20,681 bases of DNA from Hypsibius dujardini (taxonomy: Eukaryota; Tardigrada; Eutardigrada; Parachela; Hypsibiidae): positions 1 to 20,681 of the forward strand of contig LRSR01005708.1 in assembly GCA_001579985.1 (NCBI GenBank). The letters run 5' to 3'. Shown piece by piece: positions 1 to 10,622 of this stretch. The notes under the pieces are model-generated. The model was given only the letters and a program-made list of their open reading frames with translations. It made no database searches and was not told where the DNA came from. The position numbers and the translations under genes were made by a program. Numbering within the stretch: the stretch's first letter is position 1; every line of letters begins with the position of its first letter.

Positions 1-89
1 GGCTGCTCTCTCTGTTTCCTGTCTTCTCCCCCTCGCGATGCAAGAACTGTTAATTGATTGGGTTTTCCGCTCGTGTGTGTGTGTTGCAG

Positions 90-574
90 CTGGGACGTCG
101 CACTTACTAACGCGTTCCATGACCGGGTCCAAGAGCACTCTCGGAGCCGCCGCCGCTTCGTCGCAGATGGTGCCGGCCGGTGGCGCGCCAGATGACACCC
201 ATTCACCGCCGCAGTTGAGCTCGGTGGACGCGTCCCTGCACAAGCTAAAAATCCTCAAGGAGGAGCAGTTGCAGAAGTTTAAGACATCGCGCCGGAAGAT
301 TGTCTCTGCCACGTCAGCTAAACTGCGGAATGTCCCGACCACGGAAGCGCAAATGGTGCGCTCGTACGCCAAGCACTGCGACGGGGTGTGGGATGTGGCC
401 GTACCGAGGGTCAGCAACTCTGCGGCCTCCTACCCGTACAATATTATGGGCACGGTCAGTGCAGATCGGACGGCGTGTGTCTGGAACGTGCGGAGTGGCC
501 ACTGTCTCATGCAGTATCAAGGTGCGGTTATTAAATTCTAAATGTTTGCCAAAGTTTCGCTGGTATTTTCTACC

Positions 575-613
<39 letters not shown>

Positions 614-652
614 TTATCTCTCTGTTTATCTGTCTGTTTATCTGTCTGTTTA

Positions 653-699
<47 letters not shown>

Positions 700-2165
700 T
701 CGTTTGTCTAGTTGCGCTACGTATCTTGTCTTTCAGTCAAATCTTTCTGAATATCTACTTTTCTATTCCTGCCATTCCCTTCGGGATGAGCCTGTTGATC
801 TTGCGCTTATTTTTGTCACCGGATATGTAGGTACCCAATTATAGTTTTTAATTATTTGCTCAATCCACTACCGGTATATATATATTTTGCTGAAGTTCGT
901 GTGTGTTTATTTTTGGAATTAATTGAACCGATCCGTCGCGGTGGCGTGTTTATTATTCCGTGTCGAATCTAAGCGAGTTCGGGTGTCACTTCTAATTTTA
1001 GCTTGAAGTGAAACGTCTCCTTTGTGTCGACCCAGCAAATTTCCTCCACACACACTCTCTCTCTCTTTTTGTTGTCGAAGAGGACTGAGGCGTGGATTCG
1101 ATTACTTACTATTCAGTTGGATCCCGTGAAAGCCGTCCCAATTTCCGTCTTGAATTCTTAATGCACACTATGTAACGCAAAATGATGGACGGTTTGCAGT
1201 TTGACCCGTTGACATCCGCTAAAAGAGACAATTTCTACTTTTGCCCCGCACTCTATACCCTTCCATTGAACGAGATTGGCGGTCTGACTGCTTTCCACTT
1301 CACACCGAGATGTAGTTGTTCCAGTGGATTCGGTCTGCCGTGACGCATCAGAGTCAAGTAATGTAAAATGCGCCGGAAATTTGAGGACTCCGTGTTCGGT
1401 AAAGACATTTCAGACAATGACGAGGCCACTGACAGACAATCTGATTTGCTTCCCAATTTTGCAAATTGAAAAATAGCCTCGTTTGTCCCTCACTCTCGGC
1501 TGACGTGCGAGGTTAATTGAGTTTTTCCCCCTCTTCATTTGTTCTCATTTTCAAACGGAGCTACTTGTCGTGTCCGGCTGTCTGTGCTTCTGTCTGTCTG
1601 CGTGACTGCTTGTCTGCGTCGTTTGTTTTCGCCGTAGATTCTCCCGTTTTTGCTGATTTGCAATTTTCTTCTTCCTCTGTCTTCCGGTTGTCTAGGCCAT
1701 GATGGAGCTGTCAATTCGCTGCGTTTCATGCCGAACCGCGTCAGTCCCGGCGACTCTGTCCTGTGCCTGACCGCCTCCGGGGACCAAACCGCGCACATCT
1801 GGAAAATCAATTCCGCCCAACTCGCGTCGAAGGATGCAGGCAATGCGGGTGCTGCCGGCGAAGATGGCGACCGCGGCGGCATAAACCAGGACGGCGAAGG
1901 CAGTGGCGCAGGCATCAATCATCCTGTCAGACCCGGAAAGATGCTCGTTAATTTCCCCTTGATGGTGCTGCGGAGCCACACGAACACGGTTACTTGTGCG
2001 GACTGGATCACGGGCGGCGATCAAGTTATCACCGCATCCAGTGACCGGTCCGTAATTAAGATGGTGGAAAGCCATATGTCCGATCTTTTGTCTGTCCGTC
2101 TGTCTGCCTGCCTGTCTGTTTGTCTGTCTGCATGTTTGTTTGCCATCCAGTCAGCCTGTCTGTTA

Positions 2166-2220
<55 letters not shown>

Positions 2221-3390
2221 AGGCTGTCTATCTGTATGGCCAGTTGGCTGGCTGTTTTGTCTGTTTGTTTGTGCATCGGTTTGTCTATCTCATTGTATGT
2301 CTGGATGTCTAGTTAGCTCTCTGGCGATTCATTCCTCTGTTAGTGTTTAACTGTTTGCCTCATCTGTCCGTCAAGCCTGTCTTTGCCTGATAGTTTATCC
2401 GTTCATCTTTTGTTCTCGTGTAATTTTTTGTTTTGTCTGCATGTGCTTCTTTTTGCTTCCCTGTCTGTTTCGTTATCTAACGCGGAGTTTTAGTTGTAAT
2501 CCTGCCTCGTCCTCTAAAGCGTAAACATATTTACATACTTTGTGCCCTAATCTGGTTTTTTCCCCGATTTCAGGTCTGCTATCGTGTTCGACGTCGAGAC
2601 CGGCGACAACCTCAATACATTCGCCGGTCACGATGATGAGTTGACATTCGTGTCGGTCTGTCGGCCACAGAAGCTTTTTCTCACCTGCTCGAAGGTATAC
2701 GCACGGCGCACACTCCAGCACAGATACGTCAATCCCGTCTAATTGGGCTTCGCGTAACACACAAAGACACACGCATTGACGCATATGAGTACTTTTTCTC
2801 CTCATCTGCTCACTGTTCTTCCTCTCCCTCCGTTAGGACGCGACCTTCCGCCTGTGGGACCTGAGGGAGCCCAATTTGCAGTCTGTCAGTGTGTTTCAGG
2901 GCCATTCAGACGCGGTGAATTGCGCAGTGTTCACGCCGAACGGCGACAGCATCGTATCCGGCGGCGACGATAAGGTCCTCCGTGTGTGGGATATGCGAAA
3001 TATGCGCGCGCCTAAAGCTTCCGTCCGAATGGATGGTGAGGAAATTACTTGCGAGAAGGGAACGGCAAGATTAGCTCGGAATGAACCTTCTTTTTTTCGT
3101 TTTCAGGCGGTATTAATAGGATTTCAATATCAGACTCGCTGGTTGTGGCTGTGCCACTGGATAATCGGTGTGTTGGTCTGTATTCCCTGCCTACGGGAAA
3201 GCTGACTCGACTTCCAAGGACGAAACGAGAGGGACACCAGCGGATGGTTACAGGTTCGTGAAAACAGCCCAACAAATTGTCTAAATTTAAAGATCCATCT
3301 ATTGATCGATTGACGGACAGACAGACAGACAGACAAACAGATAGACATTCAGACATACAGACAGACAGACAGACAGATAGACAGATAGAC

Positions 3391-3433
<43 letters not shown>

Positions 3434-3646
3434 TAGACATACAGATAGACAGGCTTCAGATAGACAGGAGGAGTTAAAGTGACGCTGTCGATGGCATGTG
3501 AAACGGGAAATATATTCATTTCAGCTGCCACCTGGTGTGATGATCATCCAACGAGTACTCAAGGCTCGTCCGCTGGCACGGACGTGAATCTCCTGACTTG
3601 CGGTTTCGATCGTCAGGTGCTGGGATGGAAAGTGGGTGTGGTGTGA
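90..3646 (+). CDS. WDR37: WDR37 orthologue (WD repeat protein 37), 3' six exons; 5' end outside window
   Basis: Exons: 90-521, 1696-2047, 2574-2694, 2837-3035, 3107-3253 and 3525-3646 (stop TGA 3644-3646). All phases agree. The first visible exon opens with two bases that complete a split codon, so upstream exons, including the usual N-terminal coiled coil, lie off the left edge. Seven WD40 blades can be followed. Hallmarks are DGVWDVAV and SADRTACVW (blade 1), GDQTAHIW (2), [18 protein letters not shown] (3), [12 protein letters not shown] (4), [14 protein letters not shown] and [16 protein letters not shown] (5), a degenerate sixth, and GHQRMV with [13 protein letters not shown] (7). These match vertebrate WDR37 blade by blade, and that protein also ends just after the last GW motif. 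A Gly/Asp-rich loop separates blades 2 and 3. In vertebrates WDR37 binds PACS1/PACS2, with roles in ER calcium handling and development. That role here is inferred from orthology. Confidence 0.93.
522..1695 (+). other. WDR37 intron (1,174 bases) with CTGT array
   Basis: Donor is AAG|GTGCGG and acceptor is GTTGTCTAG|GCC; both splice phase 1 and rejoin the Q-G-H-D-G-A-V blade start. It holds an interrupted CTGT/TTTG array at about 573-708. The rest is unremarkable intronic sequence with a short CT run near 1060. I see no other gene in it. Confidence 0.85.
573..708 (+). repeat. CTGT tetranucleotide array, interrupted
   Basis: Tandem CTGT units with TTTG, TTTA and CTCT variants, inside the first visible WDR37 intron. 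They produce long stop-free Cys/Leu/Ser/Val frames, which are repeat artefacts and not proteins. Confidence 0.95.
2086..2330 (+). repeat. CTGT tetranucleotide array, degenerate at both ends
   Basis: Lies in WDR37 intron 2048-2573. The purest part is about 2160-2222; the flanks decay into CTGC, TTTG and CTAT variants. It begins about 40 bases after the donor. Confidence 0.93.
3316..3452 (+). repeat. CAGA tetranucleotide array
   Basis: Interrupted CAGA/TAGA units in WDR37 intron 3254-3524, ending about 70 bases before the acceptor. This is the reverse complement of the CTGT arrays in the earlier introns of the same gene. Confidence 0.95.
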
Positions 3647-4451
3647 GAGCCGACAATTCGAATCCTGTTTGTTTTGCTGTTTTTCTCTCTCATTCTTCGG
3701 GGTTTTTTTTTGCCTCTCCTAAAACCAAACTCGTTTACCGAGAATCAAAATCTGGTCCGCGCGCGCGCGTGTTGCGCATGCTTTTTATTGCCAGTACGAT
3801 TGCTCCTTGTTTTTATTGGAAGCCGGTTGTTGGTGATATTGCAAGTTTCTATACTCGATATACTCGTGCTGATAACTTCTCGTTTCTGTTTGTACAGTTG
3901 TTGTCGCTGGAAAAGATTGCGTGGAAAATGTTGGGGAATATCCTTGCCCTTCTTTCTCTCTGTTCGATGAGATATTATACTATAAACAGTATTACCCACG
4001 GAACCATCGGAAGCGGTTTTGTGTCCAATGATGTGACCAGCACTAAAAGGCAAATTACACTACAAATTCTCCCTCCTTGAAAATTGTCTATTTTACTTGA
4101 GCTATGTTCGTATTAACGAAAGGACCTTCAGACAGGAAAAAAGGTGGGACAAAGATATACACTTTTGCTAAAAAAATTACAATTTTCAAGCGTCGTGTTT
4201 TCACGAATGGAGGATGACTGTCAGATTTCGATTCAATAACTACGTGAAATCTGCATAAAAGACCCAAAAGCAAAGCTAGACCTTCGACTTGGGGCATCAT
4301 GTTTCTCGTTGCTCCCGCTTGCCAGAGTACTGCCGGTGCCTCCACCTGTCTTTCTCTCGCTGATCAGGTCATGGCGATTCTCTCTGTTTCCGCCGGAGCA
4401 GAATTTCGAATATACTATAAACAGGCCTCTAATATCCTAATTAGTGCATAC

Positions 4452-4471
4452 GGACAGACAGACAGACAGAT

Positions 4472-4512
<41 letters not shown>

Positions 4513-4517
4513 GCAGC

Positions 4518-4548
<31 letters not shown>
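4452..4548 (+). repeat. CAGA tetranucleotide array
   Basis: CAGA units with a few TAGA, CAAA and CAGCAG interruptions in the spacer after WDR37. Confidence 0.95.
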
Positions 4549-5133
4549 GTTGCTCAAACCGTTAGGCAGATCGAAAACTTTTCCAATGATTCACAGACAG
4601 ATGATAACATTCTAGGCAATTTGTGGAGTTGCAGTAGCTGTTTTTTTGCACCCTCCCATCTCACCCCGTGCCGTCCCATACAAATATCAAAGCGGAACCG
4701 GGCTCGTTGCGCCCTCGCACTCAATGCATATATGTAGTGCGTGCTTGTTTGTTTGAGGTTCTCCACACCCGAAACCCGATGTTTTTTAGCGCGCTTTTCA
4801 GCCTCAAAGTGCAGATCAAACGGCGTCGCTTCCCCTTTTACCGCGCGCCGGTCTCTCCCTCTTGACAAAGCGGTTCTCACTCTGAAGTCACTCAAAACGA
4901 GAGCGCGCGCGTAGGGAGATATAGTTTCTGGACGGGGAGCGTCGGCGTGGAAATCGATATATACGGAAGAGTGGGACAAAGTTGACGTTTCCCAACGCTT
5001 TTTTGTCCTCTTTGCCCCCTCACTCCACGACGTCAGAAGACAGGCCAGACCAGAAGTTAGACACATAATTATGACGCCACTTTACCATTTGACATATACG
5101 TTTGAACTACAAATACAGAAGATATAGACATAA

Positions 5134-5217
5134 ACACAGACACATACACAGACACAGACACAGACACAGACACAGACACAGACACAGACACAGACACAGA
5201 CACAGACACAGACACAG
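5134..5217 (+). repeat. CACAGA hexanucleotide array
   Basis: Nearly pure hexamer array, about 14 units, with one CACATA variant near its start. The unit is a multiple of three, so it leaves long open minus-strand frames (SVSVSV, CVCVCV) that are not evidence for protein. Confidence 0.95.
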
Positions 5218-6045
5218 TGGCCAGCCGAAATTTTTTCTGGCCAGCATGTAAATGAAACGAGCAATAAATGTCCAGAATGTTTCGATACACTTTAATTCAG
5301 TCATCTTCCGAATCTCAACAGCCCTTGGTGAAGTCTGTGACCGGTTTCCTTTCAGCAAACCTTTTAGTGACTGTCCGACGCGGTTAGTAAAAATACTCTT
5401 TGTTCAACTCGTTGCATATACAAAGTAAACTGTGTAGGCAGAAAGTGGAGAGAGAAAAAACACCGGTATGAGTATTGATTATCCCATATATGACGGCGTC
5501 TGGGGAGCCACCAACGGAGCCAGTCTGAGTTTGCCAACGTGAAAAATCGTTCCGTATGTCGTTGAAGTCTGAAGAATATGACCGAGGAGCCAGTCAGACA
5601 TAACGGGAGGGGATTCGGTGGTCCATGTGCTGCGGAAAGGAGACGCGCGTATAAACGGCTGGCGAACTGGAAAGCGAACCGATCGAAATATTGATTAGGA
5701 AGGAGATTTAATTGACGCAGTTAGTAAAGCCCGGGTGCCGCATTTGCGTTGAGAGCGCGGCGGCGCGAGGCCCCGAAGGAAGAGAAAGCTCTCCAACGCG
5801 GCGCCTGGACCACACCATTCTCGTTCCCACGTTATATAGTGGATGTAGTAAACGCGGTTGGAGTATTCCATGTGTGGAAAATACGCCTGTCGCTGACGAC
5901 CATCAACGAGATCCGGACGAGGAGAGCGAGAGTACCATGTAGGGGAAGAAACGGGTATTAAGTTGATGACATAATCACGGACCAGTTGTTGAGCCAATTT
6001 TTTTATTGCGGACGTGCACGCCGTTCTTCCTTCTTGTACGTTTGA

Positions 6046-6460
6046 ATGGTTCATCCTTCTTCTGGAGTATTTACGCTGGTTGCGGATCCAGACATTTTTC
6101 TCAAAACTGAAATTATTTTTGGAGTACCCAAAGGAGCAGATAATTTTGAAAGGAAACTGGGCAAACAGAGTCTGGTTTGGGATATGCGACTTTGCCTCTG
6201 TTCTTTGTACTTCATTACCTGTAAGTCATACTTTCTTTTTAATCATGAATTCTTTGGCTCTTGTCTGTCTGTCTGTCTGTCTGTTCGTTTGTTTTTCTGT
6301 CTGTCTGGCTATTTGTCTGTCTGTCGGTCTGTCTGTCTGTCTGTCTGTCAGTCTGTCTGTCTGTCTGTCTAACTGTTTGTTTGTCTGTCTGTCCGTTTGC
6401 TTGTCTGCCTGCCTGTCTGTCTGTCTGTATGTTTATCTGTTTGTCTGCCTGTCTGTCTTT

Positions 6461-6503
<43 letters not shown>

Positions 6504-7350
6504 CCGGTGTGTATGTCTGTATCTGTGTCGGCCCTTGATCCATATCACGGTTTGTCTCGACTTCTGTGTAGTGATGTTTGTCTCAGTCTGTTTCGTCCTT
6601 TTTTACCTGCCTTTTCGTAGCTTTTTCTTGTGTCTGTGTCTGAATCCGTGCTCGTGTCTCGGTCATGTTTCGTCGGACCCGTTTCGCATATAGGGATCCA
6701 ATTGACCAGTCAGAGGTGTGCGCACGCTGCGTCGTCTCCACGCTTCCTAAGTCCACCCCGTCCCCATCAGGTCGACAGTTTAGATAAATTCCCATCTTTT
6801 CTCCCCTCTTCAAGTTCGTGATTACAAGCTCGGTCAATATACCGAAGCACCCATACAAGAGCGCCGCAGCCGCTTGAATTGTTGTGTTAGATCAAGCATT
6901 GATTCTGCGGTCCTTTACAGGTAAACACTCCGTCTATTGAGTGATCAAACAGAGTGCCTCCTCTCCTGCAGTCCCGAGTTCCTTCTCGCACACAACGAAT
7001 CGATTGCCCTGGATGACTACACCGTTGACGCCAGGAGAGCCGCACACAGCCTATCACTGAAAAGTTCTTCACGCGCGGGATTGTGTCTGTCTGTGTCTGT
7101 GTGTCTGTGTGTCTGTGTGTGTGAGTAATCCTCCGACTGCGGCTCTCTGATTACTCCTATTATATTCTTCCGTATTCACGAGCCGGATATACCCCAACCC
7201 CAGGATCAACGCTCATATGTATATACTCCACAATATAATCACGACGGCATTACTTTTTTAATTGATCCCTATATACTATATATATATTGGGTTCCAGGCT
7301 ACGTGGCGGAACCCCGCCCGATGTATTTCCAGGCACTCAAGGCGGTTTGA
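6046..7350 (+). CDS. Possible small unrecognised spliced gene
   Basis: I do not recognise this product. Proposed exons are 6046-6220 (donor T|GTAAGT), 6815-6920 (donor CAG|GTAAAC), 6972-7120 (donor GTGT|GTGAGT) and 7298-7350 (stop TGA 7348-7350). Joined, they stay open with compatible phases: 1, 2, 1. The strongest part is the middle join. A 51-base intron with good donor and acceptor links two open segments reading FRDYKLGQYTEAPIQERR and SPEFLLAHNESIALDDYTV; without splicing a stop follows at once. Weak points are the AAG acceptor at 6814, the third exon ending inside a GTCTGT microsatellite, and an uncertain start, since an in-frame TGA sits directly before the ATG at 6046. It lies on the same strand between WDR37 and the folate-receptor-like gene. 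It could be a real lineage-specific gene, a decayed gene or chance. Confidence 0.32.
6262..6505 (+). repeat. CTGT array grading into a CTGC array
   Basis: CTGT units with many variants run to about 6455, then nearly pure CTGC units from 6461 to 6505. The sharp change of unit suggests slippage spreading one variant at the 3' side of the array. Confidence 0.95.
7083..7122 (+). repeat. GTGTCT/GTGT simple repeat
   Basis: Short mixed GTGTCT and GT repeat that merges into a donor-like GTGAGT at 7121. Confidence 0.85.
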
Positions 7351-8157
7351 GATCGGAAAAAGGGGGATGAATATGTGGGGATAGACATTTCGTTTGGGAG
7401 ACGCGGGAATATCGCCATCTGGATCGACTCATCACTGCTATTGTACATCCTGTGATTCTACTGCACACACGCCATATTTTGCCGCTGTGGCAGGAGGTTC
7501 CCACGCAACGCACTACGACATCGAAAAATCGGAGAAGCAAAACGAAAAAGGCGGCCAGCAATATTATTGACTGGAAAGAGGATACATACACAGACACATA
7601 CGTACACAGACACAGACAGACACATACGTACACGGACACAGACAGACACATACATACACAGACACAGACACATACATACACAGACACATACGTACACAGA
7701 CACAGACAGACACATACATACACAGACACAGACAGACACATACATACACAGACACAGACACATACGTACACAGTCACAGACAGACACATACGTACACGGA
7801 CACAAAGCCGTATGCTCGGGATGCAGTGCCTATGATGAGAGTCTCCGGGACCAGGGATGAGGATGATTTGCGTGCTATGTGCATCCCCATAATCCCCGAC
7901 ATCCCGAAAACCGGAAGAGTAGGCAGATGAGGATGGTGATTTGCGTGTGTGTTTCATTTGTCAGCCTACGCAGCTAATCGTCCTGCGTGAAGTGTCTATA
8001 TTCCTCGAGCTGGGTATTGTGAAACGTTGGATTGCCGAATTGGGACGCACGTCATCCCGACACAATCTCATTTTTCACGCCGATTCTTTTCACGTTATTT
8101 TTGCTGAAACATTTTCGGCGATAAATATCCCGCGGCTATAGAGGGAAAACATTGTCT
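7351..8157. other. Spacer upstream of the folate-receptor-like gene
   Basis: Includes the complex CACAGA/CATACGTA array at 7587-7803. An open + strand stretch at about 7390-7580 and another at 7941-8141 end before the ATG at 8158; I cannot tie either to a protein family. The segment just before 8158 is probably 5' untranslated sequence or promoter of the next gene. Confidence 0.55.
7587..7803 (+). repeat. Higher-order ACACATACRTACACAGACACAGACAG array
   Basis: Repeat units of 26, 22 and 16 bases share the ACACATAC(G/A)TACACAG core. They differ in how many trailing ACACAG/ACAG blocks follow. About nine units are visible, with occasional CGG and GTC substitutions. Confidence 0.88.
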
Positions 8158-9559
8158 ATGGCTCAAATGGAGATGTGGACGGTGCTGTTCGGCTGGTGGT
8201 GCATGGTCTGCCTGGGTCCGTTGGCGATGCTGTTCCGGTCCGTCGGCAGCTCCTACGCATCCTTCGGGGACTTCAATCCGACGCTGATTCGACCGCTGAA
8301 CGCCTCCCATCCCTACTGTAGTTACTTCCAGAATCGGGTCCCCTTACCGGCGCCGGAGCTGCGGAATTGTTCGTGGTACAAAAAGGTACGGTTAAGAATG
8401 GGATTTATGTAAGACATGCGACGTAATCCAGTTAGCTGATTGAATGACGTGAGAACAACGCTGCCTTGTCAGAAACAGAATTTGTATGCGTGTGTTAACC
8501 ACATCCGGTCGTCGTCGGATGTGCAGGGTGTGCAGGGTGTGCAGGTTGTGCAGGTTGTGCAGGGTGTGCAGGGTGTGCAGGGTGTGCAGGGTGTGCAGGG
8601 TGTACAGAGTGTGCATGGTGTGCAGGGTGTGCAGGGCGTGCAAAGTGTGCAGGGTGTGCATGGTGTACAGAGTGTGCAGGGTGTGCAGGGTGTGCAGGGT
8701 GTGCAGGGTGTGCAGGGTGTGCAGGGAGTGTGTGCTGACACACTAAGTGGAGTGGAGAGACCAATTATTTACTGAGCCCGAAAAGGAACCGTTTCACACG
8801 CACGGCTTTCTTTTAGACAAAGCTCACTGATTTAAATACAGTCAAGCAATATTGGTTATCTAAAAATAATCGGGACTTCTAAACAAGACGGATTTTGGTG
8901 TGCCTGATCGTTTTGACTGTTTTTAAAGAAAAGCACACGCACAGGGAAAAAAAGCTATATATATGTTGATTAATGAATTTTGGTCGATGACTACGTATCA
9001 ACAGATGTAGGGCACGAGGCAGTGGGTGGGTTTCTAGCTCACAGTCATCATCTTACATTGTGTGTATGCGTCTACCTTGTACTCTAAACTGATGCTTGTC
9101 AAACATCAACATACCACATAAATGTTTAATTTCAACAGCGAATCGATACGCCTATGAGAGAAAAACGAAATTCACCGACTTGTATTGGATAGTCGGTTTG
9201 AGAGCCCTTCAGACTGCTAGAGATGTTCTGCTTATGATGAAAGCATAACAAACGCTCTTGAGGCTTTCTGCAACCCATCTTCCGCATCGCACCATAAATA
9301 TTAACTTCGTCGATATTGATGAGGAATATAAAGGCCTGACCTTTTTCGTTCTAGGAAAGCTGTTGTCGCCAAGTGGAGCTCGATGCTATTTTCAAAGACA
9401 TCAAGCCCATTCAGGGAGCTGACGACAAATGCCAGCAGACCTTCAATTTTTTAATTTGTTGGGTGTGTGATCCAAGTGAGTACGAAGACCTGTGACTAGT
9501 GCGTCTTTGTCAGTCTGGCTGTATCTGTCTGTCTGTCTGTCTATCTGTCTATCTATCTA

Positions 9560-9606
<47 letters not shown>

Positions 9607-10089
9607 GCTTGTCTATCAGGCTGCGTGTCTGTTTGTTCTGGCTGTCTGCCTGCAATATAGAATTCCCACATTCAAACGTTCTTGCTTCACTTGCAGCGCA
9701 AAATTCTTTTTACTCAAGTTCAAAACAAAAACTGACCCTGTGCGAGTCTTTCTGCGACCAGATCCTTGACGCCTGCAAATTTGCCAGTTTTAAGGGCAAG
9801 GCCCTCGGAGAGTCCCACGACTCTGGTCGTCGGTTCTGCGAAGGTCAGTCTTAAGAATTGGCGCCGTTATGCTCTGTCGTTGCTGTTCCATCAACCCTTT
9901 CATTGCTCCCTCGTACACACAGATCACAATTTTGTCGTGCCTCGAGATCCCACGGACCGGCATTGCTTCTCCTTGCGGGCCTACGGAGCGCACCTCGGCA
10001 ACGCAGCCGTCGGCTCCCACACCGGATGGAGTACAACATTACCGCGGCGCATCCTGTTTCTCCTCTTTTCTTGGCGGCTTATCGTGTGA
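8158..10089 (+). CDS. Folate-receptor-like cysteine-rich protein, secreted and probably GPI-anchored
   Basis: Exons: 8158-8385, 9355-9475, 9697-9843 and 9923-10089, giving 220 residues with consistent phases (0, 1, 1). I chose the ATG at 8158 because it opens a hydrophobic signal-peptide-like stretch ([19 protein letters not shown]). The mature part has the cysteine pattern of the folate/riboflavin receptor family: [18 protein letters not shown], then [35 protein letters not shown] and RHCF. Two N-glycosylation sequons (NAS, NCS) lie near the N-terminus. The last exon ends in a hydrophobic tail ([12 protein letters not shown]) after small residues, as in GPI-anchor signals. The domain is shorter than vertebrate folate receptors and lacks most ligand-pocket tryptophans, so the ligand is unknown. 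Related single-domain proteins exist in many invertebrates; binding of folate should not be assumed. Confidence 0.8.
8521..8727 (+). repeat. GTGCAGGGT 9-base minisatellite, about 23 units
   Basis: The 207-base array fits 23 units of nine bases, with variants such as GTGCAGGTT, GTGCATGGT, GTACAGAGT and GTGCAAAGT. It lies in intron 8386-9354 of the folate-receptor-like gene. The unit length is a multiple of three, which keeps several frames open on both strands. Confidence 0.96.
8728..9354 (+). other. Rest of intron 1 of the folate-receptor-like gene
   Basis: AT-rich intronic sequence after the minisatellite. The intron runs 8386-9354, with donor AAG|GTACGG and acceptor TTTTCGTTCTAG|GAA, both phase 0. 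I see no gene or structured element here. Confidence 0.75.
9519..9617 (+). repeat. CTGT/CTAT tetranucleotide array
   Basis: Interrupted CTGT array with a CTAT block, in intron 9476-9696 of the folate-receptor-like gene, about 80 bases before the acceptor. Confidence 0.94.
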
Positions 10090-10172
10090 CGACACGGGGA
10101 AGAGGCAATCCTCTCGTGAGTTTCACGACATTGCCTGACAGAACGGCTCACACAATCTCACTGCAGCCTCTC

Positions 10173-10198
10173 GGTGTGTGTGTGTGTGTGTGTGTGTT
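10173..10198 (+). repeat. GT dinucleotide repeat
   Basis: Pure GT run in the presumed 3' untranslated region of the folate-receptor-like gene. Confidence 0.93.
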
Positions 10199-10257
10199 TC
10201 TGAACTGCCAACAAACTACGACGACTTGAAAAAGATTTTTTTTGTATATGTGGAGGA

Positions 10258-10263
10258 AATAAA
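10258..10263 (+). promoter_or_regulatory. Candidate AATAAA polyadenylation signal
   Basis: A canonical AATAAA lies 169 bases after the stop of the folate-receptor-like gene, on its strand, and is the only nearby candidate I found. Confidence 0.5.
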
Positions 10264-10622
10264 AAGAAATCACAAGTGAGAGGACCTTGCGTGGCGTGTG
10301 TGCCTCAAGCGTCCAGCTACTGAAGATTAAATTAAATTTGCCCAAAAGAGAAAGAAAGACAGTAGAACATGACGAAAGGGCTCACCGGTACGAGGTACTG
10401 ATGCCAGGCTCCAAATAGAAACCAGGCGTCAGATATTTCTTCAGTCAAGAAATATATAATTTTTCCGACAGCGGATGAAAAATTATGAAAAATGCCCGTT
10501 GCAATTATTTTTGAGAAAAAAATATGCCAACGACTGGTTCGTTTGCAGCCTCCCACATGGGATGCCGTCAAGAAAGACCAGTCGTGAGCTATGGTTGCTA
10601 TTCATCACTACTTTTCAGCAGC

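Larger units (their letters stand above)
3647..6045. other. Spacer after WDR37; no gene recognised
   Basis: Holds a CAGA array (4452-4548) and a CACAGA array (5134-5217), GC alternation near 3760, and otherwise mixed sequence. Several stop-free stretches occur, including a 170-codon minus-strand one at 4554-5066 and a 55-codon ATG frame on the + strand from 5252. None has recognisable similarity or convincing splice partners. A pyrimidine tract ending in an acceptor-like CAG stands at 3896-3898, followed by about 43 open codons; it may be an exon but I cannot link it to anything. No clear polyadenylation signal lies close to the WDR37 stop. Confidence 0.6.

Noticed and set aside
542-844. Open Cys/Leu/Ser/Val-rich frames over the CTGT arrays (here and at 2120, 6014-6693, 9492)
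   Set aside because: Tetranucleotide repeats avoid stops in all frames; these frames lie in introns or spacers and carry no domain.
3656-3665. B-box-like ATTCGAATCC suggesting a tRNA or tRNA-derived SINE
   Set aside because: No matching A box at the right distance and no cloverleaf can be drawn.
4554-5066. 170-codon minus-strand open frame
   Set aside because: No recognisable domain, charged low-information composition, no splice partner, and it begins at a repeat edge.
5695-6054. 119-codon minus-strand frame and overlapping + strand frames near 5712-5961
   Set aside because: Three frames are open at once in a GC-rich stretch, none with family resemblance or clear splice sites.
7298-7480. 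Possible TLDc-like segment (GNIAIWIDSSLL) in another frame
   Set aside because: Only a handful of residues resemble the motif, the frame stops upstream and downstream, and the neighbouring conserved TLDc strands are absent.
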